Assembly (NCBI GenBank): GCA_964492555.1
Contig: CAZBKQ010000001.1
Span: 62,001 to 126,000 of the forward strand
Source of the DNA: GCA-2709075 sp964492555
GTDB taxonomy: Bacteria; Pseudomonadota; Alphaproteobacteria; MPNO01; UBA2964
Reading direction: 5' to 3'
DNA: 64,000 nt
Under the pieces are notes generated by a model. The model worked only from the letters and a program-made list of their open reading frames with translations, ran no database searches and had not been told where the DNA came from. The translations under genes were made by a program, and so were the position numbers. Below, one piece after another: positions 16,018-24,351 of the stretch (its first letter is position 1; each line of letters begins with the position of its first letter).

Positions 16018-16887
16018 ATGCAATCGATCTGGAAAATTATGGCCGTGCTGACGCTGGCGGGTTTTACCGCTGCCGGCTGCACAAGCATTGATGAAGTATC
16101 GCAGATGAAGCCCAAGGGCGGAGCCTATGAAAAGGGTCTCTATTCCGGTTACATGAAGCTGGCCAAGGGCGAATATGACGAAGATGATATCGCGGATGCC
16201 GAATGGTTCGCGCAGCGCGCCAAGGCCGCCGCTTCCGGCAAGCCGACCGGACCGCAGGAACTTTCCGAACGCCGTCTGAAATCCACCCATGCCAAGGAAC
16301 TTGGCCCGGCGCGCGCCCGTCTGTGGAGCGCCCTGGACAAGGGTGCCGCGAAGAAGGCCGGCAAGCACGCCGCCGCCGCGCAGGTCGCTTTCGATTGCTG
16401 GATCCAGGAAGCGGAAGAAGACATCAAGGCGCAGAGCAAGGAAGTCGCCAAGTGCAAGAGCGATTTCTACGGCGCCATGGCGCTGGTCGAAGGCGCTCTG
16501 TGGAAGCCGGCGAAAGCCAAGGCCAAGAAGAAGATGGGCCCGCCGCGGACCAAGCACTTCATTGCTTTCTTCGGTCTCAACAGCGCTGATCTGAAGGGCA
16601 AATCGAAGAAAGTCGTTTCTGACGCGGTCGCTTTTGCCAAGAAGAACAAGAGCACCGAGATCTCCGTGACGGGCCATACCGACAAATCCGGTTCCCAGGC
16701 CTATAACAAGAAGCTGGCCAAGAAGCGGGTCGGTGAAGTCACCAAGATGTTCAACGCGGCTGGTTTCGATCTCAAGAAGCATGTCGTCGACGTCGCCCTG
16801 GGCGAGGTCGATCCCGCCGTCAACACCAAGGACGGGATGAAGGAAGCGCGGAACCGCCGCGTCGTGATTTCGATCACCTATCGCTGA
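16018..16887 (+). CDS. OmpA-family outer-membrane lipoprotein
   Basis: A 289-residue lipoprotein. A signal peptide ends in the lipobox TAAGC (Cys20), followed by a Lys/Ala-rich helical middle and a C-terminal OmpA peptidoglycan-binding domain (VTGHTDKSGSQAYNKKLAKKR, then ARNRRVVISI). It should be anchored in the outer membrane and hold peptidoglycan. GGGAGA just upstream of the ATG is the ribosome site, and a strong terminator follows. It lies divergently from the LuxO-like regulator and upstream of the hybrid kinase, so it may be a regulated envelope component. Confidence 0.87.
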   Translation: MQSIWKIMAVLTLAGFTAAGCTSIDEVSQMKPKGGAYEKGLYSGYMKLAKGEYDEDDIADAEWFAQRAKAAASGKPTGPQELSERRLKSTHAKELGPARARLWSALDKGAAKKAGKHAAAAQVAFDCWIQEAEEDIKAQSKEVAKCKSDFYGAMALVEGALWKPAKAKAKKKMGPPRTKHFIAFFGLNSADLKGKSKKVVSDAVAFAKKNKSTEISVTGHTDKSGSQAYNKKLAKKRVGEVTKMFNAAGFDLKKHVVDVALGEVDPAVNTKDGMKEARNRRVVISITYR

Positions 16888-16913
16888 TAGTTCCTGAACC
16901 GGAATTTTCCGGA

Positions 16914-16952
16914 ACAGGGCGGCGCGAGAAATCGCGCCGCCCTGTTTTTTTT
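16914..16952 (+). terminator. Rho-independent terminator after the OmpA lipoprotein gene
   Basis: A 14-base stem (16914-16927 with 16932-16945), GAAA loop and a run of eight T form a textbook terminator, separating the lipoprotein gene from the kinase gene. Confidence 0.93.
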
Positions 16953-17026
16953 GGAATCAATTTACCGGAATTGGCATAGACTACCGCCATTAACTGTCGG
17001 AATTGGTTGGGAAACCGTTTGTTCGG

Positions 17027-19735
17027 ATGCTGTCATTCCTCAGAGATATCGCGGACCGGTATAATGTTTCGGCGGTCAAGATCCAGTTCATGCTTGTCGG
17101 GGCGGGGGTGCTTCTGCTCGCGGTCAGCACGACGCTCTCCATTCTGAAAGTCCGTGACGAATACCGGGAGACGCTCAGCGATTATTCGACCGCCCTCCTG
17201 TTCGCGACCCAGATCGATTTCGAGGTTTCGAAATTTATGAACGCGTGGGACCGGTGGGAAGATGTCGCCGCTACCGATCCGAGACACAAGGAACGGCAAA
17301 AGATGCTCCTTGAGCAGCACAAGCTGCTCTCCGACCGCTTTCCGGCATTACGCCACGGGATGGAGACGACCTGGTCGGACTCTTACGGTGTCGTCGGATT
17401 GGCCCTTGAAAATCTGGAAAAGCAAATCGCGGAATTCGGCGCTGTCTACCGTGGAAACGATCACGCCGTTCATGGTGTTTTCAAGAAAATTCGCACCGAA
17501 ATAGTTTCGTCCCTGGCGCCTNNNNNNNNNNNNNNNNNNNNNNNNNNNNNNNNNNNNNNNNNNNNNNNNNNNNNNNNNNNNNNNNNNNNNNNNNNNNNNN
17601 NNNNNNNNNNNNNNNNNNNNNCTGGCGCCTTCGCCGGTGGAATATTTTTGATATTTATTCTTGTCCGTCAGATCAAGCTTACGCACCGGTCGGCCGCGGC
17701 ATTGGACAGCGCGCGCCGTGAAATAGACGTCGCCATGCGCGAGGCGGAGGACGCGAACCGGGCCAAGTCCTATTTCCTTGCGGTTATGAGCCATGAAATC
17801 CGGACACCGATGAATGGCGTTTTGAGAACGGCGAGTCTTTTGTCCGACGGCACGTTGAGCGACCAGCAACGTGAATATGTCCAGACGATTCAGCGCAGCG
17901 GTGAATCTCTCCTGACGATTCTCAATGACATATTGGACTTCTCCAAATTGGAGGCCGGGCATATCGATCTTGAAACCGTGTCCTACAACCCGTCCGAAGT
18001 GTCGGAAGAGGTCGCGATGCTTTTCGCGCGGCAGGCCAATGAAAAAGGAATCGAACTTGCCGTCGAGATTGATCCCGAGGTTCCGGCGGCGATACTCGGT
18101 GATTCCGGCAGGGTGCGCCAGATATTGCTGAATCTGGTCGGCAACGCCGTTAAATTCACCGAAGCGGGCGGGGTCACCGTGCGTTTGACCGCGGATCGCA
18201 ATTTTTTGAAATTCTCGGTTCGGGATACCGGCGTCGGCGTGCCGGAAGAAAACCGCGATTCCCTGTTCCGGGAATTCGCGCAAGGCGATGCGTCCGTCAC
18301 CCGAAAATATGGCGGCACGGGGCTTGGGCTCGCAATATGCCGGCGTCTTGTAGAATTCATGAATGGCCAGATCGGGTATGTACCCAAGGCGGATGACGGC
18401 GGCGGCAGCGAGTTCTGGTTCCAGCTCAGATCAGTGCCCGATCCCGGGGCGAGAACCGGGCGCATGGAAATAGAGAGTTACCCGGGAAAGAAGGCGGTGC
18501 TGCTGGCCGACAACCCTGTTTTAGCCGCCAATCTGCGCCATCACATGGAATTGGCAGGGCTGACAGTACTCTGTGAGAAAGACCCCGGCTGGTTTATTGA
18601 TCTCTGCACGGGAGAAAACCCCGATGTGCTGATTGTCGATTCGCAGATCGCCGGATTGTCGCTGCGCGATATTTCTCGAAAACTGAAGCAGGCGAGCGAA
18701 ACCTATTTGCCGCGGACGGTTATTGCGCTGGGCGCGGTCAGCAAGACAAACAGTGCCGATATTGCCCCTCTGGGATTTGAATGTTCGATCCGCAAACCTT
18801 TTCGGCGGCGTGAGATCGCGGCCGCTTTGCGTCAGGCGATCCTCGGGGAAAAGGTTGAACCGACAATCGACGCGCCGGCATCCCGTTTTCGGGATCCCGA
18901 ATGGGGCCCGGGCGCCCGTATTCTTCTGGCGGAAGACGGCGCGATCAATCGCAAGGTGGCAACCGTGATGTTGGAACGCGCCGGGTACACGGTGGAAGGC
19001 GTCGAAGACGGCGCCGCCGCGCTGATCGCGGTTGAGGCCAACGATTTCGACCTCGTCCTGATGGATTTGCACATGCCCGATGTCGATGGTTTCGCGGCGA
19101 CCGCAGCGATACGGGCCATGGAGGGCGCAAAGGGGAAAATTCCCATTGTCGCCCTTACCGCGAACGCGTTGCTCGACAGCCGGCAGGCCTGCCTGGAAGC
19201 CGGTATGGACGAGTTCATCACCAAGCCCATCGACCGGGAAAGCATATTGAGGACCATTGCCGCAGTACTCCGCAAGAGCGGCGTCAGCGCTGGTGCGCTA
19301 CCTTCGGCTGAAGATGTTGCCGAGGCGGGGGCCGCCACGGGAGAGACCGCCGTGCCGTCCCGGGTTATCGACCAAACCATACTCGAACAATTCCGGCTCG
19401 ATGTGGGCGACGATAATCTCATCATGCTGCTTGATGAATTCCGGGCGGAAGCCGTCAAACTTATCGGTCAGGTCAACGCCGCGATCGAAGGTAAGGCTTT
19501 CAACAGCGCTGGGCGGTTTTCACACAGTCTGAAAAGTAGCGCGGGCACCATCGGCGCGGTCGATCTGGAATCGTTCAGCGGGCGGATGGAAAGCGCCTGT
19601 TTTGACCGGCGCGAAGATGAAATCGACGCCACCATCGATGATCTGGAAAACAGCGTCACCCGCGCGGTGGCGGCCGTCGATGCAATCATAGAACGGTCAG
19701 AAGATCAGCCGGCCGGCAGGCGGGCGCGGGGCTGA
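17027..19735 (+). CDS. Hybrid sensor histidine kinase with two receiver domains and HPt (contains assembly gap)
   Basis: About 902 residues from the ATG at 17027; a TTG at 17003 in the same frame is the alternative. Order: transmembrane helix (about residues 20-45), extracytoplasmic sensor interrupted by 100 N, second transmembrane helix (IFLIFILV), HisKA (VMSHEIRTPMNG), HATPase (NLVGNAVKF, GTGLGLAI), a divergent receiver (VLIVDSQIAG, IRKPF), a canonical receiver (LVLMDLHMP) and a C-terminal HPt domain (SHSLKSSAGTIG, His acceptor). The layout allows a full His-Asp-His relay to a separate regulator, and the adjacent LuxO-like regulator is the obvious partner. No HAMP domain is evident. Confidence 0.9.
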   Translation: MLSFLRDIADRYNVSAVKIQFMLVGAGVLLLAVSTTLSILKVRDEYRETLSDYSTALLFATQIDFEVSKFMNAWDRWEDVAATDPRHKERQKMLLEQHKLLSDRFPALRHGMETTWSDSYGVVGLALENLEKQIAEFGAVYRGNDHAVHGVFKKIRTEIVSSLAPXXXXXXXXXXXXXXXXXXXXXXXXXXXXXXXXXXGAFAGGIFLIFILVRQIKLTHRSAAALDSARREIDVAMREAEDANRAKSYFLAVMSHEIRTPMNGVLRTASLLSDGTLSDQQREYVQTIQRSGESLLTILNDILDFSKLEAGHIDLETVSYNPSEVSEEVAMLFARQANEKGIELAVEIDPEVPAAILGDSGRVRQILLNLVGNAVKFTEAGGVTVRLTADRNFLKFSVRDTGVGVPEENRDSLFREFAQGDASVTRKYGGTGLGLAICRRLVEFMNGQIGYVPKADDGGGSEFWFQLRSVPDPGARTGRMEIESYPGKKAVLLADNPVLAANLRHHMELAGLTVLCEKDPGWFIDLCTGENPDVLIVDSQIAGLSLRDISRKLKQASETYLPRTVIALGAVSKTNSADIAPLGFECSIRKPFRRREIAAALRQAILGEKVEPTIDAPASRFRDPEWGPGARILLAEDGAINRKVATVMLERAGYTVEGVEDGAAALIAVEANDFDLVLMDLHMPDVDGFAATAAIRAMEGAKGKIPIVALTANALLDSRQACLEAGMDEFITKPIDRESILRTIAAVLRKSGVSAGALPSAEDVAEAGAATGETAVPSRVIDQTILEQFRLDVGDDNLIMLLDEFRAEAVKLIGQVNAAIEGKAFNSAGRFSHSLKSSAGTIGAVDLESFSGRMESACFDRREDEIDATIDDLENSVTRAVAAVDAIIERSEDQPAGRRARG
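17522..17621. other. Assembly gap (100 N) in the kinase sensor domain
   Basis: Exactly 100 N, a scaffold placeholder rather than a measured length. The nine bases CTGGCGCCT stand on both sides of the gap, in different frames, so a direct merge of the two ends would break the gene. Confidence 0.99.
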
Positions 19736-19760
19736 GACGGAAACCGTCACCTGTCGGACA

Positions 19761-21359
19761 TTAAGGCCCGTGACCCGTGCAGAACGGGCTCGCCTCCGAC
19801 AATTCCATCTGACGCCGTGCCAGCTTTTCCATCAATTCGGCGCGGATGCCGGCATGGTCCGGATCGTCCCAGAGATTTTCAAACTCGCATGGGTCGTTTT
19901 CTAGATCGTACAGCTCACCCCAATCGACGCAGCTATACAGAGATAGCCGGTACCGGTCCGTTACCAGAGACCGTACCCGGTAATGTGGCGGGAAACCCAT
20001 TAGGCTGCGCCGCTGATCTTCCTCTATCACGATCGAATCGTAGGCGTCATTTCCATCCGCCAATGACGTCAGCGCCTTGCCCTGCATACCCCAGAACGGT
20101 TCGACCCCGGCGGCGTCCAGAATGGAGGAGGCGAGATCAAGCGTGCCCGATAGTGCCTCGGTCTTTTGTCCGCCAGTCGACCGGCGCGGATCGGACCAGA
20201 TACAGGGCACGCGCACCAGCCCCTGATAATGGATCGCGCCTTTCAGCAACAGCTGGTGATCGCCCATATAATCGCCGTGATCGGTGGTGAAGACGACGAT
20301 GGTGTTATCCGCGATGCCGAGCTCTTCGAGCTTTGCCAATGTGGCGCCGATGGCGTCGTCGATCATGGTGATCGCGCCGTAATTATGGGCGATGGCGCCG
20401 CGCGCCTCTTTTTCCGTGCAGCCGAAAGACATCACCCCGTCCTTGAACGCCTTGCCCTCGTCGCGCCGACCGTGAAGGAAGGCGACATGCGGCGGCAGCA
20501 TGTTCTGCGGATGGTTGAACGCGTCCGGCACCGGGATGTCTTCCTGATCGTACATGTCCCAGTATTTGCCCGGCGCGGTAAAGGGGTGATGCGGGTCCGG
20601 AAAGGACATCTGCAGGAAAAAGGGCTGACCGCCTTTCGCGAATTCCTCCAGATAGCCGATTGTTTTTTCCTGCACATAGGCGGTGGTGTAGAGCTCCTCC
20701 GGCACGGCGGTGCGCCAGGCCTGCGGCGCCCAGACATCCATTCCGGGATCGAGCGCGTTTTCCTTGCCGCGCAAACTTTCCGGGTCGGGGTGGCGTTCGC
20801 GGAACCAGCGCAAATAATCGCCGCCCGCCGTGTCGCCATGATGGATAACCAGCGACACATCCTCGAAACCGTAAAAAGGCAGGCTTAAATCGAAATCCTC
20901 ATCCTGCCATGTCCTGGGCAGTTCCTGTTCGTAATCGCCATCGTCCCAGAAATTCCGACGCGCCTCCGAAAGGGCTTCCGGTGGCTGGTCCTTGGCCGGG
21001 TCCGGTTCCCGCAGCCCCATCTCCAACGGTCGGGCGGAGATATTCTGCAGATGCGATTTTCCGGCCAGCGCCGTGCGATATCCGGCCGCCAGCAATAGTT
21101 CGGTAAAGGTTGTGTTCTGCATCGACAGCGGCTGACCGTTCTGCCGCACGCCATGCAGGGACGGCATCCGGCCGGTCATCAGGGTCGCCCGGTTCGGCAT
21201 GCAGATCGGACAGGAGACATAAAAACGGTTGAACTGAATGCCCCGCGCCGACAGCCCGTCGATATTGGGCGTGCGCACGATGTCGTTGCCGTAACAGCCC
21301 AGATGATCGGCACGGTGCTGATCGGTAATGATAAGCAGAATATTTGGACGGTCTGACAT
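19761..21359 (-). CDS. Type I sulfatase (paralogue of the one at 7800)
   Basis: A 532-residue cytoplasmic-type sulfatase with metal site ITDQHRADHLGCYGND, signature C53-M-P-N-R57 (formylglycine site), TLMTGRMPSLHGVRQNG and FTTDHGDYMGDHQLLLKGA. By eye well over half the residues match the sulfatase at 7800-9416, including long identical blocks, so the two probably arose by duplication. It is the last gene of the minus-strand set beginning with the amidase at 27826, 63 bases after the MFS transporter. Sulfate-ester cleavage of an imported compound is likely. Confidence 0.92.
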   Translation of the reverse strand: MSDRPNILLIITDQHRADHLGCYGNDIVRTPNIDGLSARGIQFNRFYVSCPICMPNRATLMTGRMPSLHGVRQNGQPLSMQNTTFTELLLAAGYRTALAGKSHLQNISARPLEMGLREPDPAKDQPPEALSEARRNFWDDGDYEQELPRTWQDEDFDLSLPFYGFEDVSLVIHHGDTAGGDYLRWFRERHPDPESLRGKENALDPGMDVWAPQAWRTAVPEELYTTAYVQEKTIGYLEEFAKGGQPFFLQMSFPDPHHPFTAPGKYWDMYDQEDIPVPDAFNHPQNMLPPHVAFLHGRRDEGKAFKDGVMSFGCTEKEARGAIAHNYGAITMIDDAIGATLAKLEELGIADNTIVVFTTDHGDYMGDHQLLLKGAIHYQGLVRVPCIWSDPRRSTGGQKTEALSGTLDLASSILDAAGVEPFWGMQGKALTSLADGNDAYDSIVIEEDQRRSLMGFPPHYRVRSLVTDRYRLSLYSCVDWGELYDLENDPCEFENLWDDPDHAGIRAELMEKLARRQMELSEASPFCTGHGP

Positions 21360-21422
21360 GATGCTTCCCCGAATGAAATCATTGGCGGAGAGACTACCCG
21401 CGCAATGGCCGGGAATACAGGG

Positions 21423-22694
21423 TCAGCGCTCGATTTTCGGGGTGCGCAGACCGAGATAGAGAACGAACAGCCACGCGAGACCCAGCCCCACCGCGGTGGC
21501 CGCAAAACCATTTTCGTATCCCCAGTAATCGACCGCTATGCCCGCCGCCGGCGGTATCACGATGCCGCCCAGCCGGTTGACCGTCTGGCGCAACCCGACG
21601 ACCGACCCCTGCAGCTCGCGTCCGACCGCGCGGGCCTGAACCGCGAACAGGATCGGCTGCGACACGCCCTGTATAAATCCGCGGACGAACTGCGCCAGCG
21701 CCAGCGACAGAAAAACCGCCCATCCGAGATAGTTGGGGAAGGCGGCGAAAATTGGTGTCGACAGGATCAGCCCCAGCCCGATACAGGTGGATAAAATCAG
21801 GGTCCAGCGCGGATCGTAACGGTTCATCGTCTTGCCGGAAAACAGCGAACCGATCCCGGCGCCGACCTCCGAAGCGCTGAACAGGATGGCGAGCTTGGTT
21901 GCGGTAAAACCCAGATCCTCGACAAAATTCACATAGACAGAGGTCTGCAGATTATAGGCGGCGTTGCGGACGAATATCGCCGCCGTGGTAAAGGCGACCG
22001 CCGGGATCGCGGTTAACGCGAAGCACAGCATGTAATCCGACATTTTCGGCATAATATCGGCTAGGGAGAACGGTTTGCGGACATAGTCGGCTTCCGCCTG
22101 CTCGGCCTTTATCTCATCCGCGGTCTGTTGTTCGGGGGCGAGCCACAGGCACAGGAACCCCATCACCGCCCAGAACACGCCAAAGGCAAAGGCCGCCATG
22201 GCGCCGCCCGCCAGATCCCAGACCAGACCGGCGATGAACGGCGCGCTGGAGGTGCCGATCCTTGCGTAAAAGCTGAACCGGCCGAGAAACTCCGCATCGC
22301 CCTTTGAGACTTGCGCGCTTAATGTCAGCGCGCCTGCCCAGACGATGGAGATCGCGCCGCCGACCGTCATCTGCATGAAAAACAGCGCCCAGAAATTGGT
22401 CATGAAGGGGAAGAAGGCGCCGCCCGCGATGACGAGGGCAAGGAATACCAGGCTGACCCGGCGGGTGCCGAACCGGTCCATCAGCACACCGCAATGGATG
22501 GAGAGCACCAGCGCGACATAGCCGCGCGCGCTGATGATCAGCCCGACATCGGTGGCGGAGAAATCCAGCGTGCGGGCGGCGTACCAGCTCACCAGAAAGA
22601 CGAACAGATCGATCATCCCCATGCTGAACAGCCCGAAAGCGTAAATGGGGATCAGGTTGCGGGGGAGTCCCCCGCTTATTGCCGTCTCAGCCAT
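21423..22694 (-). CDS. Major facilitator superfamily transporter
   Basis: A 423-residue membrane protein with about twelve hydrophobic segments and the MFS loop motif between helices 2 and 3 (LMDRFGTRRVSLVFL). A charged central loop (EQQTADEIKAEQAEADYVRKP) separates the two six-helix halves. The start overlaps the HyuB stop by eight bases, so it is in the same operon and is the likely importer of the hydantoinase/amidase substrate. Direction and substrate cannot be read from sequence. Confidence 0.87.
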   Translation of the reverse strand: MAETAISGGLPRNLIPIYAFGLFSMGMIDLFVFLVSWYAARTLDFSATDVGLIISARGYVALVLSIHCGVLMDRFGTRRVSLVFLALVIAGGAFFPFMTNFWALFFMQMTVGGAISIVWAGALTLSAQVSKGDAEFLGRFSFYARIGTSSAPFIAGLVWDLAGGAMAAFAFGVFWAVMGFLCLWLAPEQQTADEIKAEQAEADYVRKPFSLADIMPKMSDYMLCFALTAIPAVAFTTAAIFVRNAAYNLQTSVYVNFVEDLGFTATKLAILFSASEVGAGIGSLFSGKTMNRYDPRWTLILSTCIGLGLILSTPIFAAFPNYLGWAVFLSLALAQFVRGFIQGVSQPILFAVQARAVGRELQGSVVGLRQTVNRLGGIVIPPAAGIAVDYWGYENGFAATAVGLGLAWLFVLYLGLRTPKIER

Positions 22695-24351
22695 CCCAGC
22701 CGTAATCGCGGCGGGCGGCGTCCGCCGTCACAAATCCTTCGGCGATGTCTTTTTCGATATCGGCCCGGTCGCGCTTTTCGGGGTCACCGTAACCGCCGCC
22801 TCCGGCGCCGTTCAGCCGGAACACCATGCCTTCCTCCAGCTGCAGGCGGCAGGTCGAGGGCATCACCTGCTCCTCCGCCGTGCCGGGGTTGAGGATAAAT
22901 CGGCTGAACCCGCCGGCATTGCCGCCATGCAGCCCCTTCGGTGGTTCAATCGCCCGGTCGGAACGGTAGACCAGCTCCGCCGGTTCCAGCGCCTCATATT
23001 CCCGGGCGAAATTGAGCCCGCCCCGGAATTCGCCCGCACCGCCGGAATCCGGAGTCAGTTCGAATTTTCGGATGCGGCAGGGAAATTCGGTTTCGATGAT
23101 TTCCACCGGCGCGGCGAACAGATTGGCGAGATGCGGCGTCGCGCCCGACGTGCCGTCGCCGCCCGGCCCGGCGCCATAGGCCGAGCCGAAAATCTCATAC
23201 TGGTTGCCGCGCCTGGGTTTGGTATCGCCGCGCCAGGCCACGATGATCGAACCGCCGCTGCCGCCGCAATGGGCGATTGATCGTCCGGGCAGCAACGGGT
23301 CCATCGCTTCCAGAATCACATCGACCAGCTTCTGACAGCATTTCATATAGGACGAACAGGGCCGCGGCGGTTCCGCATTGACCACGGTCCTGTCGCCGAA
23401 GGTAAAACTCACCAGATCGCGGATGCCGTCGCTGTAGCGCAAATTCGGATCGATCAGCCCCAGAAGGCTGTAATAGACGGCGGCCTCCACCATGCCGATA
23501 CGCAGATTGACCGGGCCTTTTGTCTGCGGCGCGCAGCCGGAGAAATCGAAATGCAGCCGCCCGCCCTTTAGTGCGATCCTGACATGCAGCCGCACCGGCT
23601 TGTCGAGTTCCACCCCGTCATGATCGAGGAAGCCCTCGGCTTCCGACTCGCCATCGGGCAGGGCGGCCAGCGCGGCAGCGAATTCATCGGTGGAGGCCCG
23701 GATCATTTCATCCATCGCATCGACCAGAACATCCGCTCCGAACCGGTCGCAAATCTCGTGAATATGCTCGCGCCCGATCCGCGTCACCCCGATCTGGCCG
23801 GAAATATCGCCAAGCACGATATAAGGCGCGCGCGTGTTCGCCGCGATCAGCCGTTCGACATCCTTGACCGGTTCGCCCGCCCGGTAGATTCGCACCGGGG
23901 GCAGCATCATCCCTTCGTGATAGAGCTCGGTCGCGGAACCGTAGGTGCTGCCGGGCACCGTGCCGCCGACATCCGCCTTGTGCGCGATGGTGCAGGCAAA
24001 GGCGACCAGCTGTCCCGAATGAAATATCGGCGCGATGAACCCCATGTCGGAGGCGTGCGGCAGGTTGGCGTCATAGGGATGGTTGGAAACGAACACATCG
24101 CCATCCGAAAGATCATCCTCGCCGTAAAGTTCCAGCACCCGCTGGACATAGTGGTAATAGACGGGGGAGTGAAAGAACATCCAGGGCGAGACCAGGAGCC
24201 GTCCCCGCCGGTCGACGATGGCGCAGGAAAAATCGCGCGATTCGCGAACGATGGTCGAATAGCCGGAGCGGTAAAAATGATAATCCATCTCCTCCATCAG
24301 GCTGGAGATGCGGTTGCGCAGCAATTCCACGGTAATCGGATCGACGCTCAT
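22687..24351 (-). CDS. Hydantoinase B / 5-oxoprolinase-type subunit
   Basis: A 554-residue HyuB-family protein. Typical blocks are the N-terminal DPITVELLRNRISSLMEEM, then VSNHPYDANLPHASDMGF, the Gly-rich GGSGGSIIVAWRGDT region, and a C-terminal GAGGGGYGDPEKRD. With HyuA it forms an ATP-dependent cyclic amide hydrolase (N-methylhydantoinase, oxoprolinase) or an acetone/acetophenone carboxylase-type complex. It lies directly after hyuA with no spacer, which implies a stoichiometric complex. There is no third carboxylase subunit nearby, favouring the hydrolase role. Confidence 0.9.
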   Translation of the reverse strand: MSVDPITVELLRNRISSLMEEMDYHFYRSGYSTIVRESRDFSCAIVDRRGRLLVSPWMFFHSPVYYHYVQRVLELYGEDDLSDGDVFVSNHPYDANLPHASDMGFIAPIFHSGQLVAFACTIAHKADVGGTVPGSTYGSATELYHEGMMLPPVRIYRAGEPVKDVERLIAANTRAPYIVLGDISGQIGVTRIGREHIHEICDRFGADVLVDAMDEMIRASTDEFAAALAALPDGESEAEGFLDHDGVELDKPVRLHVRIALKGGRLHFDFSGCAPQTKGPVNLRIGMVEAAVYYSLLGLIDPNLRYSDGIRDLVSFTFGDRTVVNAEPPRPCSSYMKCCQKLVDVILEAMDPLLPGRSIAHCGGSGGSIIVAWRGDTKPRRGNQYEIFGSAYGAGPGGDGTSGATPHLANLFAAPVEIIETEFPCRIRKFELTPDSGGAGEFRGGLNFAREYEALEPAELVYRSDRAIEPPKGLHGGNAGGFSRFILNPGTAEEQVMPSTCRLQLEEGMVFRLNGAGGGGYGDPEKRDRADIEKDIAEGFVTADAARRDYGWDG

